From assembly GCA_020025885.1 (NCBI GenBank), contig JAHHRJ010000019.1:1-38342 (forward strand): a stretch of DNA of 38,342 nucleotides, given 5' to 3'. This DNA comes from Butyricicoccus sp. (GTDB taxonomy: Bacteria > Bacillota > Clostridia > Oscillospirales > Butyricicoccaceae). The position numbers and the translations under genes are program-made. Of the stretch, positions 1 to 8,035 are shown in pieces (position 1 is the stretch's first letter; each line of letters opens with the position of its first letter). A model generated the notes under the pieces. The model was given only the letters and a program-made list of their open reading frames with translations. It ran no database searches and was not told the origin of the DNA.

Positions 1-85
1 TGCAAGCTAACTATTTTTTACCGTGCGGGTGTCCAACTTGCACTTGCAATTTGCGCAAGAATCTATATTTTTCAGACAGCCCCTA
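1..85. mobile_element. Right end of an inverted-repeat element, cut by the window edge
   Basis: Bases 68-83 read TTTTCAGACAGCCCC and are followed by TA. This matches the terminal inverted repeat of the 160-bp elements at 12766, 28151 and 38204, which also abut TA. The sequence at 1-67 does not resemble the body of those elements, so this may be the end of a longer relative, possibly the autonomous transposon. Plus frame 1 is open from base 1, but too little is present to call a transposase. Confidence 0.45.
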
Positions 86-126
86 ATGAAGTGTTCAATT
101 TGTTATTGCAATTTTCGACATCAATC

Positions 127-159
127 AAAAAAGGGCGCAGTGACTTTTTTGACACGCTG
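127..159. repeat. Short repeat C, copy 1
   Basis: About 32 bases beginning with an A-run, GGGCGCAGTGAC, a T-run and GACACGCTG. An almost identical copy lies at 19474-19505. Both copies sit just beyond a hairpin that follows the stop codon of a minus-strand gene (glnS here, prfC there). Read on the minus strand it ends in a run of T, so it may contribute to 3'-end formation. Confidence 0.6.
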
Positions 160-161
160 AA

Positions 162-190
162 CAAAGAGCTTGCAGAAAGCAAGCTCTTTG
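162..190 (-). terminator. Hairpin downstream of glnS
   Basis: Perfect 12-bp stem CAAAGAGCTTGC (162-173) with GCAAGCTCTTTG (179-190) and a 5-base loop, 11 bases after the glnS stop. On the minus strand it lacks an immediate T-tract, so termination may need the T-run in the adjoining repeat C. Confidence 0.5.
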
Positions 191-201
191 GTTTATTTTA
201 T

Positions 202-1863
202 TTACTTACTTTGCAGTGTCTTTGCAAAACTATCCTTCAAGGTTACGATGCGGTTGTATCGACCATCTTCCTTGTCCTTAATAAAGTAGCCCATACGAAC
301 AAACTGCATGCGTGTGCCAGCCGGAACGTCTGCAACAGACGGCTCCAACTTACAGCCCGTCAGCTGCTTGAGAGAGTCTGGATTCAGGAAGTCCAGATAA
401 TCCTTGCCTTCTGGTACATCGCCAGTATTCTCCAAGGTAAACAGGTTGTCATACAGATAGCAGGAAGCATCAATGCCATGCTTTGCAGAAACCCAGTGGA
501 TCGTACCCTTGACCTTGCGACCATCTGCTGGCATACCATTTCCGGTCTCCAGATCTGCGGTACAATGCAGCTCAACGACCTCGCCATTTTCGTCTGTAAT
601 GACCTCATTGCACTTTACGATATATGCACCCATCAGACGAACCTCTCCGTCTGGCTTGAGGCGCTGGAACTTCGGAGGTGGAACCAGTGCAAAGTCGCTC
701 TTTTCAATATAAAGCTCGCGGGTAAACGGAACATCGCGTGTGCCCTCTGCCTCATTCTTTGGATTGTTCGGTAGTGGGAATACCTGGGTCTTATCCTCTG
801 GATAGTTGGTAATCACCATCTTGATCGGCTCTGTAACTGCCATGCGACGCAGTGCAGTTTCATTGAGCTCTTCACGAATGCAGTGCTCCAACAGACGGAT
901 ATCCACCAAAGAATTTGCCTTTGCAATACCAGCGCGGCGTACAAACTCCAGAATGGAGGATGGGGTATAACCACGGCGGCGCAGACCGCAAAGTGTTGGC
1001 ATACGCGGATCATCCCAGCCCTCTACATGGTGCTCAAATACGAGCTGACGCAGGTAACGCTTGGACATAACCGTATTGGTTACGTTCAGACGTGCAAACT
1101 CACGCTGCTTCGGATGGTGCGGAAGCGGGCAGTTGTCTACAACCCACTCATACAGGGGACGGTGGTTCTCAAACTCGATGGAGCACATGGAGTGTGTAAT
1201 GCCTTCCAGTGCGTCCTGAATCGGATGTGCAAAGTCATACAGCGGATAAATGCACCAAGTATCGCCCTGACGATGATGGTGGGCACGCACGATACGATAG
1301 ATCGCTGGATCACGCATGTTCATGTTCGGGGATGCCATATCAATCTTTGCACGCAGGGTCTTAGAACCGTCTGCAAACTTGCCTGCACGCATATCCTCGA
1401 ACAGCTGGAGATTTTCCTCAACCGAACGATCACGATATGGGCTGTTCTTGCCCGGCTGCGTCAGGGTGCCACGGTAATCGCGAATCTCATCCTGTGTCAG
1501 GTCACAAACATATGCCTTGCCTTCCTTGATGAGTGCAACTGCACAATCATAGCAGGTTTCAAAGTAGTCTGAACCATAGAAGATGCCGCCGTTCGGCATT
1601 TCGCCAGTCAGCCACTGGATATCTTCCTGAATGGACTGTACATACTCGTCATCTTCGCGTACAGGGTTTGTGTCATCAAAACGCAGATTGAACTTTCCAC
1701 CATACTTCTGTGCGATCGACCAGTTGATATAAATTGCCTTTGCAGAACCAATATGCAGATAGCCGTTTGGCTCGGGTGGAAAACGGGTGTGGATCTGCTC
1801 ACTCAGTCCTGCCGCAATGTCTGCATCAATAATATCAGTTAAAAAGTTTTTCACTTCTTCCAT
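202..1863 (-). CDS. glnS: Glutaminyl-tRNA synthetase
   Basis: Charges tRNA-Gln with glutamine in the cytoplasm (class I synthetase). The 553-residue product matches the roughly 550 residues of E. coli GlnRS. The HIGH-type motif is in PPEPNGYLHIGSAK near residue 37 and the KMSKS-type motif is MSKR near residue 265; the C-terminal half is the beta-barrel anticodon-binding part. The frame stays open upstream to 1995, into gltX, but ATG at 1863 is chosen because the family's N-terminus begins here and a purine-rich AAGGGGG lies 13 bases upstream; the start is therefore moderately certain. It follows gltX by 118 bases on the same strand, so the two are probably cotranscribed. Most Firmicutes lack GlnRS and use GatCAB, so the gene is an uncommon and probably transferred trait of this lineage (family knowledge, not shown here). 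Confidence 0.95.
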   Translation of the reverse strand: MEEVKNFLTDIIDADIAAGLSEQIHTRFPPEPNGYLHIGSAKAIYINWSIAQKYGGKFNLRFDDTNPVREDDEYVQSIQEDIQWLTGEMPNGGIFYGSDYFETCYDCAVALIKEGKAYVCDLTQDEIRDYRGTLTQPGKNSPYRDRSVEENLQLFEDMRAGKFADGSKTLRAKIDMASPNMNMRDPAIYRIVRAHHHRQGDTWCIYPLYDFAHPIQDALEGITHSMCSIEFENHRPLYEWVVDNCPLPHHPKQREFARLNVTNTVMSKRYLRQLVFEHHVEGWDDPRMPTLCGLRRRGYTPSSILEFVRRAGIAKANSLVDIRLLEHCIREELNETALRRMAVTEPIKMVITNYPEDKTQVFPLPNNPKNEAEGTRDVPFTRELYIEKSDFALVPPPKFQRLKPDGEVRLMGAYIVKCNEVITDENGEVVELHCTADLETGNGMPADGRKVKGTIHWVSAKHGIDASCYLYDNLFTLENTGDVPEGKDYLDFLNPDSLKQLTGCKLEPSVADVPAGTRMQFVRMGYFIKDKEDGRYNRIVTLKDSFAKTLQSK

Positions 1864-1981
1864 AGCTTCAAAAGAACCCCCTTGGTTATATTTTTCTATG
1901 CTACAACAAAAATTCTGGTTATTGCGTTTATCTTGAGGAATACCCGTGTGTACTTCCAGATATTCTTCGTCCTCAGAGCCC

Positions 1982-3622
1982 TTACAGTGCTGCAATACAG
2001 CGGTTCAGACGTGCCTTGACCCGCTCTGCACCCATGATCTGCATTACACTCTGCATATCAGGCGCATTCTGGCGACCTGCAACTGCAATACGGATCACCA
2101 TAGACACATCACCGACATGACCCTTGTACTGTTCTGGGTTCTGCTTATATGCCTTGGTTTCTGCTGCAAAGCCATGTTTTTCTGCAAGTGCCTTCATCTT
2201 TGCAAAGAAATCATCCGGAGTATCTGCTGCGTTAAACTCGAACTCAGACAAGATCGCCTTTGCGTCTTCCTTTGTCACATGCTCTGGCATGGTATAATCT
2301 GGTTGGAACAGTTCATCAAACAGGAAGTCCATATACGGCTTTACATCCGACCAAAGCGCAAGATCCTTACGCGGTTTCTTGCCGCCGCGTCCAATTGCCA
2401 AGAATGCACGGGTCTGCTCTGGATTGCCAACAAACAGTTCATGGAACTCCGGATCATTTTCGCTGCTCCAAGCCGTAACTGCGTCATAAACTTCCTCTGC
2501 TGTCATGCGGGAAATCACATTCTTAGAAACGTCCTTGAGCTTATCGATATCGAACAGCGCGCCCGAACCGCTCATTTTCTTTGTGGAGAATGGAAAATCA
2601 TTCATTGGCTTGTCCGGATTTGCACGGCGCCACTCCTCAAAGTTAGAGTTGAGCAGTGTCATCAGGTATTCCAGTACAGAAGGTGCCGGATAGCCCTGCT
2701 GCTTGTAAAATGTGAGCGCGAGCTCCGGGTCTTTGCGCTTGGACAGCTTGCGCTTGCTTCCAGTTTCCTCGTCGATCTTCATAAGCTGTGCAGTGTGTGC
2801 ATACTTTGGTGCCTTCCAGCCCATTGCACGGAACAGCTGCAAGTGGACAGGCAGCGTTGCCAGCCATTCTTCGCCGCGCACGACCACGGTAGTTCCCATA
2901 AGGTGATCATCTACCACATGTGCAAAATGGTATGTTGGAATGCCGTCGGACTTCAAAATAACAACGTCCTGATCGTTTTCGGTTACTTCCATCTTTCCCT
3001 TTACAAGGTCATCATGCTTGACCTTATTTTCAATATTTCCTTCGGAACGGAAACGAATGACATACGGTGTGCCCTTTGCAAGCTCTGCCTCGATGTCCTC
3101 CATCGGGCGATCACGCCATACCGCATACTTGCCATAGTATCCAAAGTTTTCCTTTGCCGCTTCCTGCTTTTCGCGCATTGCAGCAAGATCTTGCTCGGTT
3201 GCAAAACATGGATACGCCATGCCGCGCTGCACCAGAGACTTTACAAAAGTCTGGTAAATTTCCGCTCGCTGGGACTGTCTATATGGTCCATATGCGCCCG
3301 AGTCGCCTTCCAAAGTTGCGCCCTCATCAAACGGCAGACCAAAGGAAGAAAACGCGTCAATGATGGTCTGTACGCCACCCTCAACCTCTCTTTTTTTATC
3401 TGTATCCTCTATACGCAGATAAAACACGCCGCCGGACTGATGGGCAAGGCGTTCATCAACCAATGCACCATACAGATTTCCCAGATGCATGAATCCTGTC
3501 GGGCTTGGACCCATACGGGTGACCTTCGCGCCCTCCGGCAGCTCACGCGCCGGATACTGAATCTCTTCCGGCTGCTTGGTGATATGCGGGAACAGCTTCT
3601 CCGCCAGCAAATTATAATCCAT
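1982..3622 (-). CDS. gltX: Glutamyl-tRNA synthetase
   Basis: Ligates glutamate to tRNA-Glu in the cytoplasm. The 546-residue product is longer than the usual 470-490 but typical of a long clostridial form. HIGH-type motif PSPTGFMHLGNL lies near residue 45 and KMSKS-type motif KRKLSKRKDPE near residue 290; the C-terminal third is the helical anticodon-binding region. The frame extends to 3643, but ATG at 3622 is preferred because GGAG lies 7 bases before it. It heads a gltX-glnS unit with a promoter at 3699-3728. Because GlnRS is encoded next door, this enzyme need not misacylate tRNA-Gln, but discrimination cannot be judged from sequence alone. Confidence 0.95.
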   Translation of the reverse strand: MDYNLLAEKLFPHITKQPEEIQYPARELPEGAKVTRMGPSPTGFMHLGNLYGALVDERLAHQSGGVFYLRIEDTDKKREVEGGVQTIIDAFSSFGLPFDEGATLEGDSGAYGPYRQSQRAEIYQTFVKSLVQRGMAYPCFATEQDLAAMREKQEAAKENFGYYGKYAVWRDRPMEDIEAELAKGTPYVIRFRSEGNIENKVKHDDLVKGKMEVTENDQDVVILKSDGIPTYHFAHVVDDHLMGTTVVVRGEEWLATLPVHLQLFRAMGWKAPKYAHTAQLMKIDEETGSKRKLSKRKDPELALTFYKQQGYPAPSVLEYLMTLLNSNFEEWRRANPDKPMNDFPFSTKKMSGSGALFDIDKLKDVSKNVISRMTAEEVYDAVTAWSSENDPEFHELFVGNPEQTRAFLAIGRGGKKPRKDLALWSDVKPYMDFLFDELFQPDYTMPEHVTKEDAKAILSEFEFNAADTPDDFFAKMKALAEKHGFAAETKAYKQNPEQYKGHVGDVSMVIRIAVAGRQNAPDMQSVMQIMGAERVKARLNRCIAAL

Positions 3623-3698
3623 GGTATCGCTCCATCTCTGCACTTTAAAGTTTCTTCACACTGTCGCTTTGCTGCACAGCTGTGGTTTGTTGTCTTAT

Positions 3699-3728
3699 AT
3701 TGTATCATAAATATACCAGAAATTGCAA
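3699..3728 (-). promoter_or_regulatory. Sigma-A-type promoter of gltX-glnS
   Basis: On the minus strand TTGCAA (3723-3728), an 18-base spacer and TACAAT (3699-3704), about 75 bases before the gltX start. The leader is too short for a T-box and none of the conserved T-box sequence is present. Confidence 0.55.
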
Positions 3729-3810
3729 GGCAGACATACCGCATGTTTGCACCTCTGCGCAGGTATAATGCAGCATTTTTTCGGCATACTGCTTATGAGG
3801 TGAGGAATCC

Positions 3811-3984
3811 ATGAAAAAATACGAAAACCTTGGCGAGATGCTGACCACAAACCCTGCAATTTTTGATTACTATACCAGTCTGCCCACTTATATCCGCGGT
3901 ATGATCGGTCACCGCAGCGAAAACATCCACACAGAAGAGCAGCTGCACGGCTATGCAGATAAACTACTGCGTGGGGATGACTGA
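3811..3984 (+). CDS. Small conserved clostridial protein, function unknown
   Basis: Encodes 57 residues beginning MKKYENLGEMLTTNPAIF and ending in HGYADKLLRGDD. A strong ribosome site (AGGTGAGG) lies 6 bases before the ATG, and a perfect terminator follows the stop within 10 bases, so this is a complete single-gene unit. It has no membrane segment and no cysteine. The arrangement of an aromatic patch (FDYYTSLPTYIRGMI) followed by an acidic/amphipathic helix recalls a family of very short proteins in Clostridia that I recognise only by style; no function is assigned. It is divergent from gltX and convergent with rex. A TATAAT at 3764-3769 could be its -10 box, without a clear -35. Confidence 0.75.
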   Translation: MKKYENLGEMLTTNPAIFDYYTSLPTYIRGMIGHRSENIHTEEQLHGYADKLLRGDD

Positions 3985-3988
3985 TAAG

Positions 3989-4020
3989 AAAAACGCCTTT
4001 CCTTTCAGAAAGGCGTTTTT
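3989..4020. terminator. Bidirectional terminator between small ORF and rex
   Basis: AACGCCTTTC / GAAAGGCGTT 10-bp stem with 6-base loop, flanked by A-run on the left and T-run on the right, so it can stop transcription from both strands. Confidence 0.9.
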
Positions 4021-4021
4021 C

Positions 4022-4047
4022 AGGCTGTCAAAGTTCTTTGACAGCCT
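4022..4047. repeat. Perfect palindromic hairpin AGGCTGTCAAAG
   Basis: AGGCTGTCAAAG (4022-4033), two bases, CTTTGACAGCCT (4036-4047). It lies 5 bases after the rex stop and before the bidirectional terminator. A related hairpin (GACTGTCGAAA...TTTGACAGTC) follows pta at 32018-32043, suggesting a repeated 3'-end motif of this genome. Confidence 0.7.
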
Positions 4048-4052
4048 CTTAT

Positions 4053-4700
4053 TTACATTTCGTCTTGCTCTGCTTGATTGACCTGATAGCACAGCGTCAT
4101 GAGATTATCTGAGAAATGCACATTTTCAACTGGAACACCTAAATTTTCCAGATGCAGATCCTGACCTGTAAAATTCCATAATCCGCGAATACCATGTGTC
4201 ACCAGCTCTCGTGCAATTTGCGGTGCACAGTCAGCCGGTACGGTCAGCACCGCAATATCTGGCTTGTTTTGATCCACATACGCATATAACTCAGATACAT
4301 CACGCACCGTAACACCATTCATGCCCTGTCCGATCGCCATGCGGTCACTATCAAACGCGCACAACAGACGGAATCCATTGCTTTCAAAATTAAAATTCTT
4401 CAGCAGTGCACGTCCCAAGTTACCCGCGCCAACCAAAACGGCTGTGCGTTGCTGTTTGAGTCCCAGAATCTCCTCCAGTCCTTCACGCAGCTTATCGATG
4501 CTATACCCATATCCCTGTTGTCCAAATCCGCCAAAGCAATTGAAGTCCTGCCGAATCTGAGAAGCAGTTAAACCCAGCATTTCTGCCAGCTTTCGCGAGG
4601 AAATCCGCTGCTCTCCCTTTGCTTTCAGTTCAGACAGGTGTCGGTAATACCGTGGTAAGCGCTGAATGACTGCGCGGGATACATTCTGATTCTTCTCCAT
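4053..4700 (-). CDS. rex: Redox-sensing transcriptional repressor Rex
   Basis: Cytoplasmic homodimeric repressor that reads the NADH/NAD+ ratio: it binds operators when NAD+ is high and lets go when NADH binds. The 215-residue protein has an N-terminal winged helix (about 1-80, with SSRKLAEMLGLTASQIRQD as recognition region) and a Rossmann fold with GAGNLG at 91-96. AGGAGG precedes the ATG by 10 bases. It is the last gene of acn-icd-rex, 28 bases after icd. A candidate Rex operator at 7957-7974 in the operon promoter suggests autoregulation and direct redox control of the two TCA genes. Clostridial Rex usually controls fermentation genes; linkage to aconitase and isocitrate dehydrogenase is less usual. 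Confidence 0.95.
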   Translation of the reverse strand: MEKNQNVSRAVIQRLPRYYRHLSELKAKGEQRISSRKLAEMLGLTASQIRQDFNCFGGFGQQGYGYSIDKLREGLEEILGLKQQRTAVLVGAGNLGRALLKNFNFESNGFRLLCAFDSDRMAIGQGMNGVTVRDVSELYAYVDQNKPDIAVLTVPADCAPQIARELVTHGIRGLWNFTGQDLHLENLGVPVENVHFSDNLMTLCYQVNQAEQDEM

Positions 4701-4728
4701 CTAGGGACGACCTCCTGTTTCGTAACGC

Positions 4729-5883
4729 TTAAAGTGAGGCAATTGTTTCCAGCACATAGTCTGTAAACTGCTGTGCTGTTGCACCTGTGTCACGACCTGT
4801 GATTACATATTTTTTATTTTCAAACATGCAGATATCCAGTGCGCAATCGAGTTTGTTTGCCAGTTCGATCTCACCGATATGCTCCAGCAGCATCACAGAT
4901 GCACGCAACACAGAAGATGGATCTGCATATTGTGCACGTCCTTCCTGCACCATACGCGGTGCAGATCCGTGAATCGCTTCAAACATTGCATATCGCTTGC
5001 CGATGTTGGCAGAACCAGCCGTACCAACACCGCCTTGGATCTCCGCTGCCTCGTCTGTAATGATATCGCCATACAGATTGGGCAGAACAAAGACCTTAAA
5101 GTCACGGCGGCGCTTTTCGTCGATCAGCTTTGCCGTCATGATATCAATATACCAGTCATCAAACACAACTTCTGGATACTCTTCTGCGACCTTTTGGCAG
5201 GTATCTAGGAACTTGCCGTCGGTTGTCTTGATGATATTTGCCTTGGTGACACAGGAAACGCGATTTTTTCCAGTCTTCTTTGCATAGTCAAATGCCAAGC
5301 GTGCAATGCGCTCACAGCCCTGTGACGTTGCAACTGTGAAATCCAAAAAGAGATCTTCTCCGATCTGCACGCCCTGTGAGCCGACTGCATAACCACCCTC
5401 GGTATTCTCGCGGTAGAATGTCCAGTCGATGCCAAGCTCCGGTACTTTGACCGGACGCACATTTGCAAACAGATCCAGTGCCTTGCGCATTGCCACATTT
5501 GCGGACTCTACGTTGGGCCACGGATCGCCCTTACGTGGGGTCGTGGTCGGTCCCTTGAGGATCACATGGCACTGCTTAAGTTCTTCCATTACATCCGGTG
5601 GAATGGCACAGCCAAGCTCTGCACGGCGCTCAATGGTCAGCCCATCGATCACGCGAAATTCCACCTTACCCGCTTTTACCTTGTCTGCCAGCAGTGTTTC
5701 CAAAACATGCTGACCCATGCCAGTGATCATAGGCCCGATGCCATCACCGCCGCACACACCAATTATAATTTTATCGAGCTTATTATAGTCCACAAAGTCT
5801 GCCTGCTCCTTCATTTCCTGAATGCGTGTGAGCTGGCTTTCTACGATTTTTTCAAACTGTGCAATGGTCTTTTCCGATAACAT
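4729..5883 (-). CDS. icd: Isocitrate/isopropylmalate dehydrogenase family protein, probably isocitrate dehydrogenase
   Basis: Likely oxidatively decarboxylates isocitrate to 2-oxoglutarate in the cytoplasm. The 384-residue protein has the beta-decarboxylating dehydrogenase features: GGDGIGP near residue 45, NVRPVK, the substrate loop RENTEGGYAVGS, the metal-binding region with NLYGDIITDEAA, and HGSAPR before the adenine-binding region. It has an extra N-terminal segment of about 35 residues compared with minimal members. The gene begins 14 bases after the aconitase stop, which supports isocitrate rather than isopropylmalate as substrate; no leu genes are present. NAD versus NADP preference is not assigned. 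Probable use is 2-oxoglutarate for glutamate synthesis in an incomplete TCA pathway (inference). Confidence 0.85.
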   Translation of the reverse strand: MLSEKTIAQFEKIVESQLTRIQEMKEQADFVDYNKLDKIIIGVCGGDGIGPMITGMGQHVLETLLADKVKAGKVEFRVIDGLTIERRAELGCAIPPDVMEELKQCHVILKGPTTTPRKGDPWPNVESANVAMRKALDLFANVRPVKVPELGIDWTFYRENTEGGYAVGSQGVQIGEDLFLDFTVATSQGCERIARLAFDYAKKTGKNRVSCVTKANIIKTTDGKFLDTCQKVAEEYPEVVFDDWYIDIMTAKLIDEKRRRDFKVFVLPNLYGDIITDEAAEIQGGVGTAGSANIGKRYAMFEAIHGSAPRMVQEGRAQYADPSSVLRASVMLLEHIGEIELANKLDCALDICMFENKKYVITGRDTGATAQQFTDYVLETIASL

Positions 5884-5897
5884 ACCGTATTTCCTCC

Positions 5898-7814
5898 TTA
5901 CTTCTGCTTGGCATAGTTGAGTGTACCGCCTGCAAGCAGTGCACCGCGCTGACGCGCCGAAACATCACACTCTGCAAAAAATGTTTTGCTGCCGCATACA
6001 ACGGTCACTTGCTTTCCTGCGGCGATCTCCTCACGCACATGTGGCAATGAAATCACATCACCGAGGCTAACTGCATCATAATCTGCCGCATTTGCAAATG
6101 TCAGCGGAATGATACCAGAGTTTACAAGATTCGCTTTGTGAATACGTGCAAAAGACTTACAGAGTACTGCGCGTACCCCTAAGTACAGCGGAACGAGTGC
6201 TGCATGTTCACGCGACGAACCCTGTCCATAATTTGCGCCGCCAATAATAATACCGCCGCCCTCCGCTTCACAGCGTACAGGGAACTTCGGATCAACATTG
6301 ATAAAGCAGTAGTTGGAATAATGCGGAATATTGGAACGGTATGGCAGCAGCTTTGCACCCGCTGGGAGAATATGATCGGTCGTGATATTGTCCCCAGTCT
6401 TGAGTACGATCTTTCCTGCATAGCTGTTTTCCAGCGCATGACCAAGTGGAAATGGCTTGATGTTTGGTCCACGGCGCACCTCCACGGTAGAGGGATCTTC
6501 TGCTGGCGGCACGATCATGTTGTCATCAATATCAAAATGCTCTGGCATCTCAATCTGTGGTGCGTCACCCAAAGTGCGCGGATCAGTCAGCACGCCTGTC
6601 AGCGCAGAAGCCGCCGCAACCTCTGGGGAAACCAGATAAATCTGTGCATCCTGTGTGCCCGAACGTCCTTCAAAATTGCGGTTAAAGGTACGCAGGGATA
6701 CGCCAGCGGACTCCGGCGACTGCCCCATACCAATGCACGGACCACATGCACATTCCAAGATACGTGCACCTGCTGCAATGATATCAGCCAGTGCCCCATT
6801 CTTTGCGAGCATGTGAAATACCTGCATCGAGCCTGGGCTGATGGTCAGCGAAACATCTGGATGGATGTGCTTACCCTTTAAGATTGCTGCAACCTTCATC
6901 ATATCGTAGTACGAAGAATTGGTGCACGAACCAATACAGCACTGGTTGACCTTGATTTCTCCAATCTCAGATACTGGCTTTACATTGTCTGGCATATGCG
7001 GCATTGCTGCAAGTGGTGCCAGCACATCCAGATCCACAACATACTCTTCGTCATAGGTCGCATCCGGATCAGATGCAAGCGGCTGATAGACCTCGCCGCG
7101 TCCCTGTGCTTCGAGGAATGCCTTTGTCACTTCGTCTGACGGGAAAATCGAGGTCGTTGCGCCCAGCTCTGCCCCCATGTTTGTAATGGTTGCACGCTCT
7201 GGCACAGACAAGGTCTTGACACCCTCACCTGCATACTCGATAATCTTTCCAACGCCGCCCTTGACGGTCATCTGGCGCAGCACATCCAAAATAATATCCT
7301 TTGCTGCAACCCAAGGTTTCAGACTGCCATTCAATGTGACACGTACCATCTTTGGCGTTGGGATATAATATGCACCGCCGCCCATTGCAACGGCAACATC
7401 CAAACCACCTGCACCAAACGCCAGCATACCAATGCCGCCGCCTGTCGGGGTATGAGAATCCGAACCAATCAGGGTTTTACCCGGTGCACCAAAGCGCTCC
7501 AAATGTACTTGATGGCAGATCCCGTTGCCTGCCTTGGAATAATAGATCCCGTGCTTTTTAGCAACTGTACCAATATATTTATGGTCATCAGCGTTTTCAA
7601 ATCCTGACTGCAAGGTGTTGTGGTCAATATATGCAACCGAACGCTCGGTTTTGACACGGTCTACACCCATTGCCTCAAATTGCAAGTAAGCCATTGTACC
7701 TGTTGCATCCTGTGTCAATGTCTGGTCGATGCGTAGTCCAATTTCTTGTCCTTGCACCATTTCGCCATCCACCAGATGTGCTTTCAGAATTTTTTCTGCA
7801 ATCGTCATGCCCAT
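5898..7814 (-). CDS. acn: Aconitate hydratase
   Basis: Interconverts citrate and isocitrate using a [4Fe-4S] cluster, in the cytoplasm. The 638-residue length is that of the short, mitochondrial-like/clostridial aconitase rather than the 890-residue AcnA. Cluster ligands are visible as GSCTNS (near residue 297) and CACGPCIGMGQS (near residues 355-358); the C-terminal swivel domain has GGANYGQGSSREHAAL, with the substrate-binding SSR. ATG at 7814 has AGGAG 10 bases upstream; an in-frame ATG two codons later is too far from it. It is the first gene of acn-icd-rex. LeuC homology is a possible confusion, but the single-chain layout and neighbours favour aconitase. Confidence 0.93.
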   Translation of the reverse strand: MGMTIAEKILKAHLVDGEMVQGQEIGLRIDQTLTQDATGTMAYLQFEAMGVDRVKTERSVAYIDHNTLQSGFENADDHKYIGTVAKKHGIYYSKAGNGICHQVHLERFGAPGKTLIGSDSHTPTGGGIGMLAFGAGGLDVAVAMGGGAYYIPTPKMVRVTLNGSLKPWVAAKDIILDVLRQMTVKGGVGKIIEYAGEGVKTLSVPERATITNMGAELGATTSIFPSDEVTKAFLEAQGRGEVYQPLASDPDATYDEEYVVDLDVLAPLAAMPHMPDNVKPVSEIGEIKVNQCCIGSCTNSSYYDMMKVAAILKGKHIHPDVSLTISPGSMQVFHMLAKNGALADIIAAGARILECACGPCIGMGQSPESAGVSLRTFNRNFEGRSGTQDAQIYLVSPEVAAASALTGVLTDPRTLGDAPQIEMPEHFDIDDNMIVPPAEDPSTVEVRRGPNIKPFPLGHALENSYAGKIVLKTGDNITTDHILPAGAKLLPYRSNIPHYSNYCFINVDPKFPVRCEAEGGGIIIGGANYGQGSSREHAALVPLYLGVRAVLCKSFARIHKANLVNSGIIPLTFANAADYDAVSLGDVISLPHVREEIAAGKQVTVVCGSKTFFAECDVSARQRGALLAGGTLNYAKQK

Positions 7815-7868
7815 AATTAAATCGCTCCTTGTTTACGTCCCTGACGCAGTTATTTCTACGACCGCGCC

Positions 7869-7890
7869 CTGTATTTTTTCAAAAATACAG
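7869..7890 (-). promoter_or_regulatory. Perfect hairpin in the acn leader
   Basis: CTGTATTTTT (7869-7878), two bases, AAAAATACAG (7881-7890), about 55 bases before the acn ATG and inside the predicted leader. It has no following T-tract on the minus strand; it could be an mRNA-stabilising or regulatory stem. Confidence 0.4.
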
Positions 7891-7953
7891 CAAAATCTCA
7901 GCTTCCACAGCCTTCTCCACTCCGGCATGGTGTGCCGCAGTGCCCAATTTTTG

Positions 7954-7982
7954 AATATGTTACCACTTTAACAAACTTTAAA
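7954..7982 (-). promoter_or_regulatory. acn-icd-rex promoter with embedded Rex operator
   Basis: On the minus strand TTTAAA (7977-7982), a 17-base spacer and CATATT (7954-7959). The plus-strand 18-mer at 7957-7974, ATGTTAC-CACT-TTAACAA, matches 12 of the 14 defined bases of the clostridial Rex consensus TTGTTAA-N4-TTAACAA (consensus from memory). It spans the spacer and part of the -10 box, an ideal position for repression. Confidence 0.6.
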
Positions 7983-8035
7983 GCCTTCTTTATTGTACTC
8001 CATCTACGCACAATTTTCCAGCACTTTTTTCATGC

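Noticed and set aside
1946..3814. 622-codon plus-strand open frame
   Set aside because: It lies antisense to gltX, has no ribosome site and a Cys/His/Leu-rich composition typical of reversed codon-biased genes.
6204..6881. 225-codon plus-strand open frame
   Set aside because: It is antisense to aconitase and has no start signals.
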